A stretch of 64,000 nt of DNA from Alloyangia pacifica (GTDB taxonomy: Bacteria; Pseudomonadota; Alphaproteobacteria; Rhodobacterales; Rhodobacteraceae): positions 2,620,001-2,684,000 of the forward strand of contig NZ_CP022189.1 of assembly GCF_003111685.1 (NCBI RefSeq), in the 5' to 3' direction. The number at the start of each line of letters is the position of its first letter. The first letter of the stretch is position 1. Shown piece after piece: positions 8,192 to 17,000 of the stretch. The notes under the pieces are model-generated. The model saw nothing but the letters and a program-made list of their open reading frames with translations. It did no database searches and was not told the origin of the DNA. The translations under genes were made by a program, and so were the position numbers.

Positions 8192-10528
8192 ATGAGCAAA
8201 TTGCCTTCGAAAGCCGAGATCCTCGACTGGATCACCGCGCACCCGACCCAGACCGCGAAACGCGACATCGCCAAGGCCTTTGGCATCAAGGGCGCTGCGC
8301 GGATCGACCTCAAGCGCATCCTCAAAGAGCTCGAGGCCGAGGGGCACCTGGAGAAGCGCCACAAGACCTACCGCGACCCGGACCGGCTGCCGCCGGTCTC
8401 GGTGCTGCAGGTCAGGGCGCCGGACGAGAATGGTGATCTTTTCGCGCAGCCACTGGAATGGCACGGCGAGGGCGTCGAGCCGATCGTGCTGCTGGTCCTG
8501 CGCGCGTCCGACCCGGCGCTCGGCGAGGGCGACCGCATCCTTGCCAAGCTGCAGGTGGTGCACGAGGCCGACCACAACTACGAGGCGCGGCTTATTCGCA
8601 AGATCGGTGTCAGCCCGCGCAAGATCGTCGGCATCTTCCGCAAGGGCCCTGAGGGCGGGCGCATCGTGCCGATCGACAAGGGCGCCGACAAGGAATGGCT
8701 GGTGGCCCCCGATGCCATGGGTGGCGCCAAGGATGGCGAGCTGGTCGAGGCCGAACAGGCCGGGCCGCGCGCCTCGCGCATGGGGCTGCCGAAGGCGCGC
8801 ATCGTGATGCGGCTTGGCGATCCGTCGGAACCCAAGGCGGTCTCGCTCATCGCCATCCACCAGCACGGCATTCCCGACGACTTCCCGGCCAAGGTGCTGG
8901 AAGAGGCCGACCGGATGAAGCCCGCGGGCCTGAAGGGCCGCACCGACCTGCGCGAGCTGCCGCTGGTGACCATCGATCCCGCCGACGCGCGCGACCACGA
9001 CGACGCCTGCTTCGCCGAGCCCGACACGGATCCGAAGAACCCCGGCGGCCATGTCATATGGGTCGCCATCGCCGACGTGGCGCATTACGTGCTGCCGGGC
9101 TCGCAGCTCGACCGCGAGGCCAAGAAGCGCGGCAACTCGAGCTACTTCCCCGACCGCGTCGTGCCGATGCTGCCCGACCGGCTGTCGGGTGACCTGTGCT
9201 CGCTGCACGAGGGCGTGCCGCGCGCCTGCATCGCCGTGCGCATGGTGATCGACGCCGAGGGCAACAAGCGCTCGCATGAGTTCCAGCGCGGGTTGATGCG
9301 CTCGCCCGCCTCGCTGAACTACGCCGAGGTGCAGGCGGCGATGGACGGCCAACCCAACGACAAGACCGGGCCGCTTCTGGAGGATGTGATCCGCCCGCTC
9401 TACGCAGCCTACAACGCGCTGCGCGCCGCCCGCGAACGGCGCCAGCCGCTCGATCTTGAACTGCCCGAGCGCAAAATCGTTCTGGCCGAGGATGGCACCG
9501 TGGCGTCGGTCAACTTCGTCGACCGGCTCGACGCGCACAAGCTGATCGAGGAGTTCATGATCCTCGCCAACGTGGCGGCCGCCGAGACGCTGATCGCCAA
9601 GCGCACGCCGCTGCTCTTCCGCGTGCACGAGGAGCCGCCGCCCGAAAAGCTTGACGCGCTGCGCGAGACCGCGCTGGCCTCGGGGCTGACGCTGGCCAAG
9701 GGGCAGGTGCTGAAGACCGCGCATCTCAACAAGCTGCTGCACGACGCCGCGGGGCGCGAGGATGCCGAGCTGATCAACCTTGCCACGCTGCGCTCTATGA
9801 CGCAGGCCTATTACAACCCCGAGAACTTCGGCCACTTCGGCCTGGCGCTGCGCAACTACGCGCATTTCACCTCGCCGATCCGCCGCTATTCGGACCTCAT
9901 CGTGCACCGCGGCCTCATCACCGCGCACGGTTGGGGCGACGACGGGCTGAGCCAGGAGGACATCGAGCGGCTGCAGCAGACCGCCGAGCACATCTCGGAC
10001 ACCGAGCGGCGCTCGATGATGGCCGAGCGCGACACCACCGACCGCTACCTCGCGGCCTACCTGTCGGAGCGCGTCGGCGCGGAATTCGGCGGGCGGATCA
10101 GCGGCATCGCCAAGTTCGGGGTCTTCGTGAAGCTCGACGAGAGCGGTGCCGACGGGCTGGTGCCGATCCGCAACCTCGGCAACGAGTTCTTCCACTTCGA
10201 CCGCGACGCGGGCACGCTGATGGGCGCCGACACCGGCACGCTGATCACGCTGGGCCTGCGGGTGCGGGTGAAGCTGGTAGACGTGACGCCGGTGACCGGC
10301 GGCATCGGGCTGGAACTGCTGGAGCTTGCCGGCGAGGCGGTCGAGGCGCCGCGCCACCGCAAGCCCGCGGGCTACGGGCGGTTCAAGAAAACCCCCGGTG
10401 GCAAGGGCGGCCCGAAAGGCAAGGGCGGCAAGGGCAAGGGACCCGCACGCCGCAAGGACGTGCAGGCCCGCGCCAAGGACGCCAAGACCGCCCGCAAGGT
10501 CAGCCGGACACGTAAATCCGATCGTTGA
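8192..10528 (+). CDS. rnr: Ribonuclease R
   Basis: The 778-residue 3'-5' exoribonuclease of the RNB family starts at MSKLPSKAEILDWI (8192). An N-terminal winged-helix segment (TAKRDIAKAFGIKGAAR) precedes cold-shock-like domains. The RNB active site (DPADARDHDDACF, near residues 262-275, with the acidic cluster that binds magnesium) is followed by an S1 domain at about 628-712. A Lys/Gly-rich basic tail (about 725-778) is typical of RNase R and helps degrade structured RNA. Its end overlaps the end of the convergent GST gene by 29 bases. Confidence 0.96.
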   Translation: MSKLPSKAEILDWITAHPTQTAKRDIAKAFGIKGAARIDLKRILKELEAEGHLEKRHKTYRDPDRLPPVSVLQVRAPDENGDLFAQPLEWHGEGVEPIVLLVLRASDPALGEGDRILAKLQVVHEADHNYEARLIRKIGVSPRKIVGIFRKGPEGGRIVPIDKGADKEWLVAPDAMGGAKDGELVEAEQAGPRASRMGLPKARIVMRLGDPSEPKAVSLIAIHQHGIPDDFPAKVLEEADRMKPAGLKGRTDLRELPLVTIDPADARDHDDACFAEPDTDPKNPGGHVIWVAIADVAHYVLPGSQLDREAKKRGNSSYFPDRVVPMLPDRLSGDLCSLHEGVPRACIAVRMVIDAEGNKRSHEFQRGLMRSPASLNYAEVQAAMDGQPNDKTGPLLEDVIRPLYAAYNALRAARERRQPLDLELPERKIVLAEDGTVASVNFVDRLDAHKLIEEFMILANVAAAETLIAKRTPLLFRVHEEPPPEKLDALRETALASGLTLAKGQVLKTAHLNKLLHDAAGREDAELINLATLRSMTQAYYNPENFGHFGLALRNYAHFTSPIRRYSDLIVHRGLITAHGWGDDGLSQEDIERLQQTAEHISDTERRSMMAERDTTDRYLAAYLSERVGAEFGGRISGIAKFGVFVKLDESGADGLVPIRNLGNEFFHFDRDAGTLMGADTGTLITLGLRVRVKLVDVTPVTGGIGLELLELAGEAVEAPRHRKPAGYGRFKKTPGGKGGPKGKGGKGKGPARRKDVQARAKDAKTARKVSRTRKSDR

Positions 10529-11210
10529 GCGGCGCGTAGAGCGCCTCTAGACCGCGCGCGACGTAGTCCATCAGCGGCTGCCGCGCGCGGAGCGCTCCGC
10601 GCAGCGCGGTCTCGCCGGGCAGCCGGTCGATCATGCTCAGCACTGGTAGCACAGAGGCATCCGCCGCCGAGGGCCGCGCGCCGAAAAGCCACGGCCCCTC
10701 ACCAAGCACGGAAACCAGCGCATCGAGGTCCATTTCCGCCAGCGTGCAGCGGTCCTCCTCCGAGTAGCGCGCGATCCCCTGCCACGTCATGCCCTGCCGC
10801 TGGCTTTCCTGCACCTTGGCCTCGAGCCCGTCGGGCATGTCCTTGAACACATGCGGGAAGAACTGCGGCCAGACGCGGGCATCGAGCCAGCGGTCGTGCA
10901 CCAGCTGCAGCCGCAGGCTGTCCTCGGCCAAGTGCATCACCGCATGGGCCATGCCGCGCGCGGCACCGTCGAAGCCGGGGAAAACATCCGCCCCCTGCGC
11001 CTCCAGCCAAGTCTGGATGAGCGCGCTGTCGGGCACCGCGCCCTGCGGCGTCTCCAGGACCGGCAACTTGCCATAGGGCCCCTCGGGTATCCGCAGGAAT
11101 CGCGGCTGCCAGTCGAGGCCGGACATTTCCAGCAGGATCATCGCCTTCACGCAGAAGGGACTGTTGGACGGCTCGCCGAGGGCGGGCGGTAGAGAAATCA
11201 GGGTCAGCAT
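10500..11210 (-). CDS. Glutathione S-transferase family protein
   Basis: The product has 236 residues from the ATG at 11210 (MLTLISLPPALGEPSNSPFC). It has the thioredoxin-like N-terminal domain (SPFCVKAMILLEMSGL, GPYGKLPVLETPQGAVPDS with the cis-proline and acidic glutathione-contact region) and an all-helical C-terminal domain (ARPSAADASVLPVLSMI). Substrate is unknown; families like this conjugate or reduce with glutathione. A WYL-domain regulator starts 105 bases away on the other strand, which suggests it controls this gene. The last 29 bases overlap the 3' end of rnr. Confidence 0.85.
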   Translation of the reverse strand: MLTLISLPPALGEPSNSPFCVKAMILLEMSGLDWQPRFLRIPEGPYGKLPVLETPQGAVPDSALIQTWLEAQGADVFPGFDGAARGMAHAVMHLAEDSLRLQLVHDRWLDARVWPQFFPHVFKDMPDGLEAKVQESQRQGMTWQGIARYSEEDRCTLAEMDLDALVSVLGEGPWLFGARPSAADASVLPVLSMIDRLPGETALRGALRARQPLMDYVARGLEALYAPLNDRIYVSG

Positions 11211-11315
11211 GGAATGGGTCCTTTTCGGGACTTGGAGGGAAGGAAGTGCCGGCGCCTCGGACCCTAGCCGGCGCTCTTGCCGAAATCTGTCAGGACGGTG
11301 CAGGATGATACGGCC

Positions 11316-12023
11316 ATGTCCCGGACCGAACGCCTCTTCCAGCTCATGCAGGCCATGCGCCGCCTGCCCTCCCCCGTCACCGCCGCCACGCTGGCGCAGG
11401 AGACGGGGGTGTCGGAGCGCACGCTCTATCGTGACATCGGGTCTCTGCGCGGGCTCGGCGCGGTGATCGACGGCGAGGCCGGTTATGGCTTCACCCTCAT
11501 AGAGGACCCGCACCTGCCGCCGCTGTCCTTCGACGAGGACGAGCTCGAGGCGCTGGTGCTGGGGCTGCGCGAAGTCGAGGCGCTGGCCGATCCGGCGCTG
11601 GCCCATGCGGCGCGCAATGCGCTGGCAAAGCTGCGCGCCCGCCTGCCCGAGCGGCAGGCCCACCAGCTGCGCCACGCGGTGCTGACCGCCCATCGTTTCT
11701 CGCCCCCTGCCGAGCCCACCATCGACGCCGCCCGGCTGCGCTGCGCCTGCCGAGAAGAGCGGCACATCCGCTTCGACTACCGCGACGCGCAGGGCGCGGC
11801 GACGCAGCGCGAGGTGAAGCCGTTGTCGCTGCTGCTGCTCGACAATTCGCATTGCCTGATCGCCTGGTGCCTGCTGCGCGCCGACTACCGCACGTTCCGG
11901 CTCGACCGGATGGTCGGGATGGAGGTGCTGGAGACCTCCTTCCGGCCCGAGCGCGTGCCGATGCTGCGCGGCTTCATGGCGCGCATGGAGGCCGAGAGAA
12001 GCAGCTGCGCGATCCGGATGTGA
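11316..12023 (+). CDS. YafY-type transcriptional regulator (HTH + WYL domain)
   Basis: The product has 235 residues, starting at MSRTERLFQLMQAM. Residues 1-60 form a helix-turn-helix (AATLAQETGVSERTLYRDIGSL), which is the HTH_11 pattern. Residues about 130-215 form a WYL domain that in relatives binds a nucleotide or nucleic-acid ligand (IRFDYRDAQGAATQREVKPLSL). The gene is divergent from the GST gene, and the 105-bp gap probably holds both promoters and its operator. An upstream ATG at 11277 is in frame but adds non-family residues, so the later start is preferred. Confidence 0.85.
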   Translation: MSRTERLFQLMQAMRRLPSPVTAATLAQETGVSERTLYRDIGSLRGLGAVIDGEAGYGFTLIEDPHLPPLSFDEDELEALVLGLREVEALADPALAHAARNALAKLRARLPERQAHQLRHAVLTAHRFSPPAEPTIDAARLRCACREERHIRFDYRDAQGAATQREVKPLSLLLLDNSHCLIAWCLLRADYRTFRLDRMVGMEVLETSFRPERVPMLRGFMARMEAERSSCAIRM

Positions 12024-12143
12024 GCCCCCCGTCCGCAATCTCTTGCCGATTGCGTGAAATGTGATCGCGGCCCCTCCTTCGCAAAACGCCCCGCACGCGG
12101 TAGCCTTCCGGTCAACAAGAACACGAGCAGTAGGTGACCCCAG

Positions 12144-13424
12144 ATGAAACGGAGCCTTTCCGGCCTCGCGCTGTGCCTGATGGCCACGCAGGCGTCGGCA
12201 GACCGCCTAGACGACTTCACCGCCCCGGTGATCTCGCAGCGCCCGGCGCTGCGCCCTCTCGCCTTTGTCGCGGCGGAGCCCGCGCAGGTGGTCCCCGCCA
12301 GCGAGGTGCAGCAGGAGTTCGCCCGCTGGCTCACCAGCTTCCGCGCGCGTGCCCGCGCCGAGGGGATCAGCGAGCGCACCCTCGACGTTTCGCTTCGCAA
12401 CGTCACGCTCGACACGGACGCGCTGCACAAGATCAACAATCAGGCGGAGTTTACCAAGACACTCTGGGCCTACCTCGGCTCGGCGGTCTCGGACACGCGC
12501 ATCGAGAACGGCCGAGCGGCGCTGGCGCAGCATGACCAGCTTCTGCGCCAGATCGAGGCGCGCTACGGCGTCGACCGGCAAGTGGTGCTGGCGATCTGGG
12601 GCATGGAAAGCGCCTATGGCAGCCATCGAGGCACGCATCCGGTGATCCCGGCGCTGGCGACGCTGGCTTTTGGCTCGCGGCGGGGCTCTTTCTTCGAGGG
12701 TCAGCTGATCGACGCGCTGCACATAATCCAGAACGGCGACACCAGCCCCGAGCACATGACCGGCAGCTGGGCCGGGGCGATGGGCCATACGCAGTTCATT
12801 CCCTCCTCCTACCGGGCGCTGGCAGTGGACTGGACCGGCGACGGCAAGCGCGACATCTGGTCGGACAACCCCGCCGACGCGCTGGCCTCGACGGCGCATT
12901 ACCTTGCCGAGAACGGCTGGATTCACGGTCAGCCCTGGGGGGTCGAGGTACAGCTGCCGCGCGGCTTCGACTACGAGCTGGCGGGCAGCACGGGCCGCAT
13001 GCCCTCGGATTGGGCCCGGCTCGGCGTGGTCGGCATGGACGGACGTCCGGTACAGGACTTCGGCTCGGCCCGGCTGCTGCTGCCGGCGGGACACAGGGGC
13101 GCGGCCTTCCTGACCTTCAAGAACTTCAAGGTGATCTCGCGCTACAACGCCGCCGACGCCTATGTGATCGGGGTCGGGCACCTGGCCGACCGGATCATGG
13201 GCGGCGCGCCGATCCGCGCCAGTTGGCCCGATGACGAGCGCGCGCTGACCAGCGACGAGCGCAAGGAGCTTCAGGTGCGGCTGAGGCAGGCGGGTTTCGA
13301 TCCCTCGGGGGTCGACGGGCGCATCGGGCCGAACACGATCAAGGCGCTGCGGGACTACCAGCGTGCGGTGGGCGTGGTGCCGGACGGCTATGCCTCGCTC
13401 GAGGTGCTGCACCGGTTGCGCTGA
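12144..13424 (+). CDS. Lytic murein transglycosylase, MltB/SLT_2 family with peptidoglycan-binding domain
   Basis: The 426-residue secreted protein has a signal peptide of about 19 residues (ending TQASA). The SLT_2 domain spans about residues 55-330: VVLAIWGMESAYGSHRG carries the predicted catalytic Glu155, followed by SWAGAMGHTQFIPSSY. A C-terminal PG_binding_1 module (about 365-426, LRQAGFDPSGVDGRIGPNTIKAL) anchors it to the wall. It cleaves glycan strands to 1,6-anhydro products. No lipobox is visible, unlike E. coli MltB, so it is probably soluble in the periplasm. Its stop is six bases from the stop of the facing gene. Confidence 0.9.
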   Translation: MKRSLSGLALCLMATQASADRLDDFTAPVISQRPALRPLAFVAAEPAQVVPASEVQQEFARWLTSFRARARAEGISERTLDVSLRNVTLDTDALHKINNQAEFTKTLWAYLGSAVSDTRIENGRAALAQHDQLLRQIEARYGVDRQVVLAIWGMESAYGSHRGTHPVIPALATLAFGSRRGSFFEGQLIDALHIIQNGDTSPEHMTGSWAGAMGHTQFIPSSYRALAVDWTGDGKRDIWSDNPADALASTAHYLAENGWIHGQPWGVEVQLPRGFDYELAGSTGRMPSDWARLGVVGMDGRPVQDFGSARLLLPAGHRGAAFLTFKNFKVISRYNAADAYVIGVGHLADRIMGGAPIRASWPDDERALTSDERKELQVRLRQAGFDPSGVDGRIGPNTIKALRDYQRAVGVVPDGYASLEVLHRLR

Positions 13425-13430
13425 GGCGGT

Positions 13431-13871
13431 TCAGCGGCACCCCGCGCCGCAGCTCTTCACCAGCGCCCTCACCTGGCGGGCGCTGGGACCGGGCCAGCGG
13501 TTGGCGTTGCAGGGGTCGGCGATCAGCACAAGCCGGCCCTCCTCGCGCTTCAGCAGCGCCGCCATGGGGCCGGTCCGGGCCTCGCCGCACCATGGGCCGT
13601 AGCAGGAAACGCGCAGGGTGATGCGCTGGTCGAAGGGGCGGTCGAAGCCCGCCCGCCCCAATGCCCAGCCCCAGAAGCGCGCGGGCACTTCGCCCGAACT
13701 GCGCGGCACCGGTCCGGTCTCGAGCATGCCGTTCACCGCGATCCACTCGGTCTGCTCGGACTTCGCCGCGCGCACGTCGCGCGCCACGTCCGGCGGCAGG
13801 CACTTGAGCGCAAAGGCCGGACTGGCCACACCAAGCAACAGAACGAGAAACAGGAACGCGGTACGGATCAC
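13431..13871 (-). CDS. Exported cysteine-containing protein of unknown function
   Basis: The 146-residue product has a clear signal peptide ([16 protein letters not shown]) and then six cysteines (in [23 protein letters not shown] and KSCGAGC), which suggests disulfides in the periplasm. I do not recognise a domain. Its start overlaps the rppH stop by four bases (13868-13871), so the two are probably translated together. The link to RNA decapping is not obvious; proximity may only reflect shared transcription. Confidence 0.65.
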   Translation of the reverse strand: MIRTAFLFLVLLLGVASPAFALKCLPPDVARDVRAAKSEQTEWIAVNGMLETGPVPRSSGEVPARFWGWALGRAGFDRPFDQRITLRVSCYGPWCGEARTGPMAALLKREEGRLVLIADPCNANRWPGPSARQVRALVKSCGAGCR

Positions 13872-14359
13872 AGCTTCTCCCGGAAGGCGGCCATCACCTG
13901 CTCGTAAACGGGGCGCTTGAAGGGCACGATCTGGCCCAGAACCTCATCCGCCGGCAGCCAGCACCATTCCGAGAACTCGGGGTGCTCGGTCTGGATGTTC
14001 ACCTGCGCATCCTCGCCGTGGAAGCGCAGCAGGTACCACTTCTGCTCCTGCCCCTTGTAGCGGCCCTTCCAGATGCGCGGCACGATGTCGTGCGGCAGAT
14101 CATAGCAGAGCCAGCCCTCGGTCTCGGCCTCGACGGTGACCAGCGAGGGGCTGACGCCGATCTCTTCCTCGAGCTCGCGCAGGGCGGCCTCCTGCGGCGT
14201 CTCGCCCTCGTCGATCCCGCCCTGCGGCATCTGCCAGGCGGGCACCTCGCTGTCGAGCCGCTGGCCGACGAAGACGTGCCCGGCGGCGTTGACCAGCATC
14301 ACGCCGACGTTGCGGCGATAGGGCAGCGCGGCGATTTCTTCGGGGGTCATGGTCTTCAT
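13868..14359 (-). CDS. rppH: RNA pyrophosphohydrolase RppH (Nudix)
   Basis: The 163-residue Nudix hydrolase has a complete Nudix box at residues 47-69 ([20 protein letters not shown], then IGV). Family-typical flanks are [20 protein letters not shown] and WYLLRF. RppH removes pyrophosphate from 5'-triphosphorylated mRNA, which starts RNase E-dependent decay. The start could instead be the ATG four codons in. The gene ends in a four-base overlap with the exported protein gene. Confidence 0.92.
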   Translation of the reverse strand: MKTMTPEEIAALPYRRNVGVMLVNAAGHVFVGQRLDSEVPAWQMPQGGIDEGETPQEAALRELEEEIGVSPSLVTVEAETEGWLCYDLPHDIVPRIWKGRYKGQEQKWYLLRFHGEDAQVNIQTEHPEFSEWCWLPADEVLGQIVPFKRPVYEQVMAAFREKL

Positions 14360-14461
14360 CGGAGGCTCCTTGGTTTGCGTCGCACGCTAGCGCCGGTTCA
14401 GGAATTTTGGAAGGGACGACCCGTCTGGCCACGAGGCGAAGCCACTGGAAGCCCCCCACGG

Positions 14462-14491
14462 AAAAAGGCGCGCCCTGCGGGACGCGCCTTT
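14462..14491 (-). terminator. Rho-independent terminator after ctpA
   Basis: AAAGGCGCG and CGCGCCTTT form a perfect 9-bp stem with a 10-base loop. On the minus strand it is followed by a run of five T. It lies 24 bases past the ctpA stop and closes the gpmI-envC-ctpA transcript. Confidence 0.8.
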
Positions 14492-14515
14492 GCCAGTCCC
14501 GGAAACCCGGAAACC

Positions 14516-15880
14516 TTATTTGTCGGTCGCCTGCGCCTGCTGCATGAGCGCCTGCTCGTCGCCGAGAACGCTGAGGCCCTTGAGGATGTCGATCGCATAG
14601 GCCAGCTGGTAGTCGTCCTGGCGCAACTTGGCGGCTTCCTCGGCCTTGGCGCGGTCCTCTTCAATCTGGCGGACCTCGTCCTCGGTCAGGCTGTCGTTGT
14701 CCAGCGCGCCGCGCAGGTCGGCCTCGGAGCGGCCGAAGCCGGGCACGGTGTCCTCTTCACTCTCCGGCTCGGGCGGACGCTGCTCGACGACGATGTCGGG
14801 CGAGACGCCGAGCGCCTGGATCGAGCGGCCCGAGGGGGTGTAGTAGCGCGCAGTGGTCAGGCGCATCGCGCCGTCGCCCCGCAGCGGCATGACGGTCTGC
14901 ACCGAGCCCTTGCCGAAGCTCTTGGTGCCCACGACGACGGCGCGGTGGTGATCCTTCAGCGCACCGGCGACGATCTCGGACGCCGAGGCCGAGCCGCCGT
15001 TGATCAGCACCACGATCGGCTTGCCGTCCGACAGGTCGCCCTCGGTGGCATTGTAGCGCTCGCCATCGGCGGCGTTGCGGCCCCGGGTCGAGACGATCTC
15101 GCCCTTGTCGAGGAAGGCGTCGGCGACCTTGATCGCCTGGGTCAGAAGGCCGCCCGGGTTGTTGCGCAGGTCGAGCACGATGCCGTTGATCTTGTCGATG
15201 CCCCCCGCGGCCTCGACCTCCTTGGCCAGCCCCTCTTCGAGGTTGGGGAAGGTCTGGTCGTTGAAGGTGGTCACGCGCAGCACAACGGTGTCGCCCTCGC
15301 GGCGGGTGCGCACGGCGGTGAGGGTGATCGTGTCGCGGATGATTGAGATTTCGAGGGGCTCTTCCTCGCCTTCACGCACCACGGTGATCACGATCTCCGA
15401 GCCGACCGGCCCGCGCATCTTGTCCACCGCCTCGTCGAGGTTCAGACCCAACACCGACTCGCCGTCGACGTGGGTGATGAAATCCCCGGCCTGCACGCCG
15501 GCCTCGGCGGCGGGGGTGCCGTCCATCGGCGAGACGACCTTGACGAAGCCGTCTTCCTGGGTGACCTCGATGCCAAGCCCGCCGAATTCGCCGCGTGTCT
15601 GCACACGCATGTCGGCGGCATCGTCTGGCGGAAGGTAGCTCGAATGCGGGTCGAGAGAGGTGAGCATGCCGTTGATGGCAGCCTCGATCAGCTTCTTGTC
15701 GTCCACCTCCGAGACGTATTGCGCACGGATGCGCTCGAAGATATCGCCGAAGAGGTCGAGCTGTTCGTAGACGCTGGTGTTCTTCTCGGCTTCCTGGGCC
15801 AGCAGCGGGCCGACGAACTGCGTCGTCGCCACCACGCCTGCCACGGTGCCGCCCAGTGCGGCCATCAGAAACTTGTTCAT
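14516..15880 (-). CDS. ctpA: Carboxyl-terminal processing protease CtpA (S41 family)
   Basis: The 454-residue periplasmic serine protease has an N-terminal signal or anchor (residues 1-29). A PDZ domain spans about 95-175 (GGLGIEVTQEDGFVKVVSPM, AGVQAGDFITHVDG). The S41 core has catalytic Ser299 in GGSASASEI, Lys324 and Gln328 in FGKGSVQ, with the expected 25 and 4 residue spacing. It trims or degrades periplasmic proteins, often cell-wall hydrolases. It follows envC by seven bases in an operon with gpmI, an order common in alphaproteobacteria, suggesting a link to EnvC-controlled wall turnover. Confidence 0.95.
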   Translation of the reverse strand: MNKFLMAALGGTVAGVVATTQFVGPLLAQEAEKNTSVYEQLDLFGDIFERIRAQYVSEVDDKKLIEAAINGMLTSLDPHSSYLPPDDAADMRVQTRGEFGGLGIEVTQEDGFVKVVSPMDGTPAAEAGVQAGDFITHVDGESVLGLNLDEAVDKMRGPVGSEIVITVVREGEEEPLEISIIRDTITLTAVRTRREGDTVVLRVTTFNDQTFPNLEEGLAKEVEAAGGIDKINGIVLDLRNNPGGLLTQAIKVADAFLDKGEIVSTRGRNAADGERYNATEGDLSDGKPIVVLINGGSASASEIVAGALKDHHRAVVVGTKSFGKGSVQTVMPLRGDGAMRLTTARYYTPSGRSIQALGVSPDIVVEQRPPEPESEEDTVPGFGRSEADLRGALDNDSLTEDEVRQIEEDRAKAEEAAKLRQDDYQLAYAIDILKGLSVLGDEQALMQQAQATDK

Positions 15881-15887
15881 CCTCAGA

Positions 15888-17000
15888 TCATCCCTTGTCG
15901 CTGGCGAACCATTCTAGCGGGTCCACGGGCGCGTCGCCCTCTCTTACCTCTATATACAGGGTCTCCGTGCGTCCAGCGCCGGAACCTTCACGTGACGGTG
16001 ACGCCCCGTCGCCTGCTGCATCTCCCATCAGCCCGACGGGCGCGCCCTCGGAAAGGATTTCCCCCGTCGCCGCATAGGTCTCGTCCAGCCCCGCGAGGAC
16101 GATGAGCAAATCCGGCTGCGGCTCGAGAATGGTCACGAGGCCATAATCGAGCAGCGGGCCGGAGTAGCGCACGGTGGCGGCAGTGGGCGTGGTGACGATG
16201 GCCTGCGGCAGCGTGGCGATCACGATGCCGGGACGTGAGACCCCGGCGGCATCCGCCTCGCCCGCCGCGCGCAGCACCTGCCCGCGCACCGGCATCGGCA
16301 GGCTACCGCGCCGCGCATCCACGGGTGGCAGCCGGTTCGGCGCCTCGCCCTGCGAGATGTTCGACAGGCCGGAGGCAAAGCCCTCCAGCGTCTCTGTGGC
16401 CGAGATGAGGATCGCGGTGCGCACCGGGTCCTCGGTGAAACGCATCGGCAGGTCGGTGCGGTCGGCCACCGCCTGACTGAGCTCGGTGCGCGCGGCCTGC
16501 ACACCGGCCAGCCCCTCGCGCAGGGTTTGGGCGGCGCTTTCCTGCAGGGTCCGCAGCTGCGCCACCTCGTCGAGGTCGGAGCGCAGTTGGCGCGCCTCCT
16601 GCGCCAATCCCGGCGTCACCGCCGACAGCAGCATGCCCGCCCGCGCCGAGCCGACGGGCCCCGCCGGATGCAGCAGCGCCTCGGGCGCCGCCGAGCTGCC
16701 GAGGCTCGACAGCACGCCAAGAAGCTGCGCCACCTCGCCCTCCTGCGCGGCAAGGCGGCGGCTCAGCTCGGTCTCGCGCACGGCCGCGTCCCGGAGCCCG
16801 TCGCGCAGGGCGGCAAGCCCGTCCTCATAGGCTTCGACAGTGCGGGTCAGCGCCTTGACGCGGTCGCGCGCCGTGTCCGCCCGCCCCAATTGCACAGAAG
16901 CCGCTTCCAGCGCCCGCGCCGCGGCACGGGCAGCCTCGCCCGGGGCCTGCGCCAGCGCCGGACCCGCCATCAGGCAAAGGATCAGCGCGGCGGCTCTCAT
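15888..17000 (-). CDS. envC: Murein hydrolase activator EnvC (degenerate LytM domain)
   Basis: The 370-residue product has a signal peptide (ending GPALA) and a long coiled-coil region (about 20-190, Ala/Arg/Glu-rich heptads). A C-terminal M23/LytM-like domain spans about 240-360 (MPVRGQVLRAAGE, GPLLDYGLVTILEPQPDLLI). The position where active M23 enzymes carry zinc ligands (an H-x-H motif near the end) reads VLAGL and lacks histidines, so it is probably an activator of amidases rather than an enzyme, as in EnvC. It overlaps the gpmI stop by four bases and precedes ctpA. Confidence 0.85.
   Translation of the reverse strand: MRAAALILCLMAGPALAQAPGEAARAAARALEAASVQLGRADTARDRVKALTRTVEAYEDGLAALRDGLRDAAVRETELSRRLAAQEGEVAQLLGVLSSLGSSAAPEALLHPAGPVGSARAGMLLSAVTPGLAQEARQLRSDLDEVAQLRTLQESAAQTLREGLAGVQAARTELSQAVADRTDLPMRFTEDPVRTAILISATETLEGFASGLSNISQGEAPNRLPPVDARRGSLPMPVRGQVLRAAGEADAAGVSRPGIVIATLPQAIVTTPTAATVRYSGPLLDYGLVTILEPQPDLLIVLAGLDETYAATGEILSEGAPVGLMGDAAGDGASPSREGSGAGRTETLYIEVREGDAPVDPLEWFASDKG

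Noticed and set aside
10500..12038. 512-codon frame extending the GST upstream through the WYL regulator
   Set aside because: Only the part from the ATG at 11210 matches the GST family; the rest lies opposite the divergent regulator.
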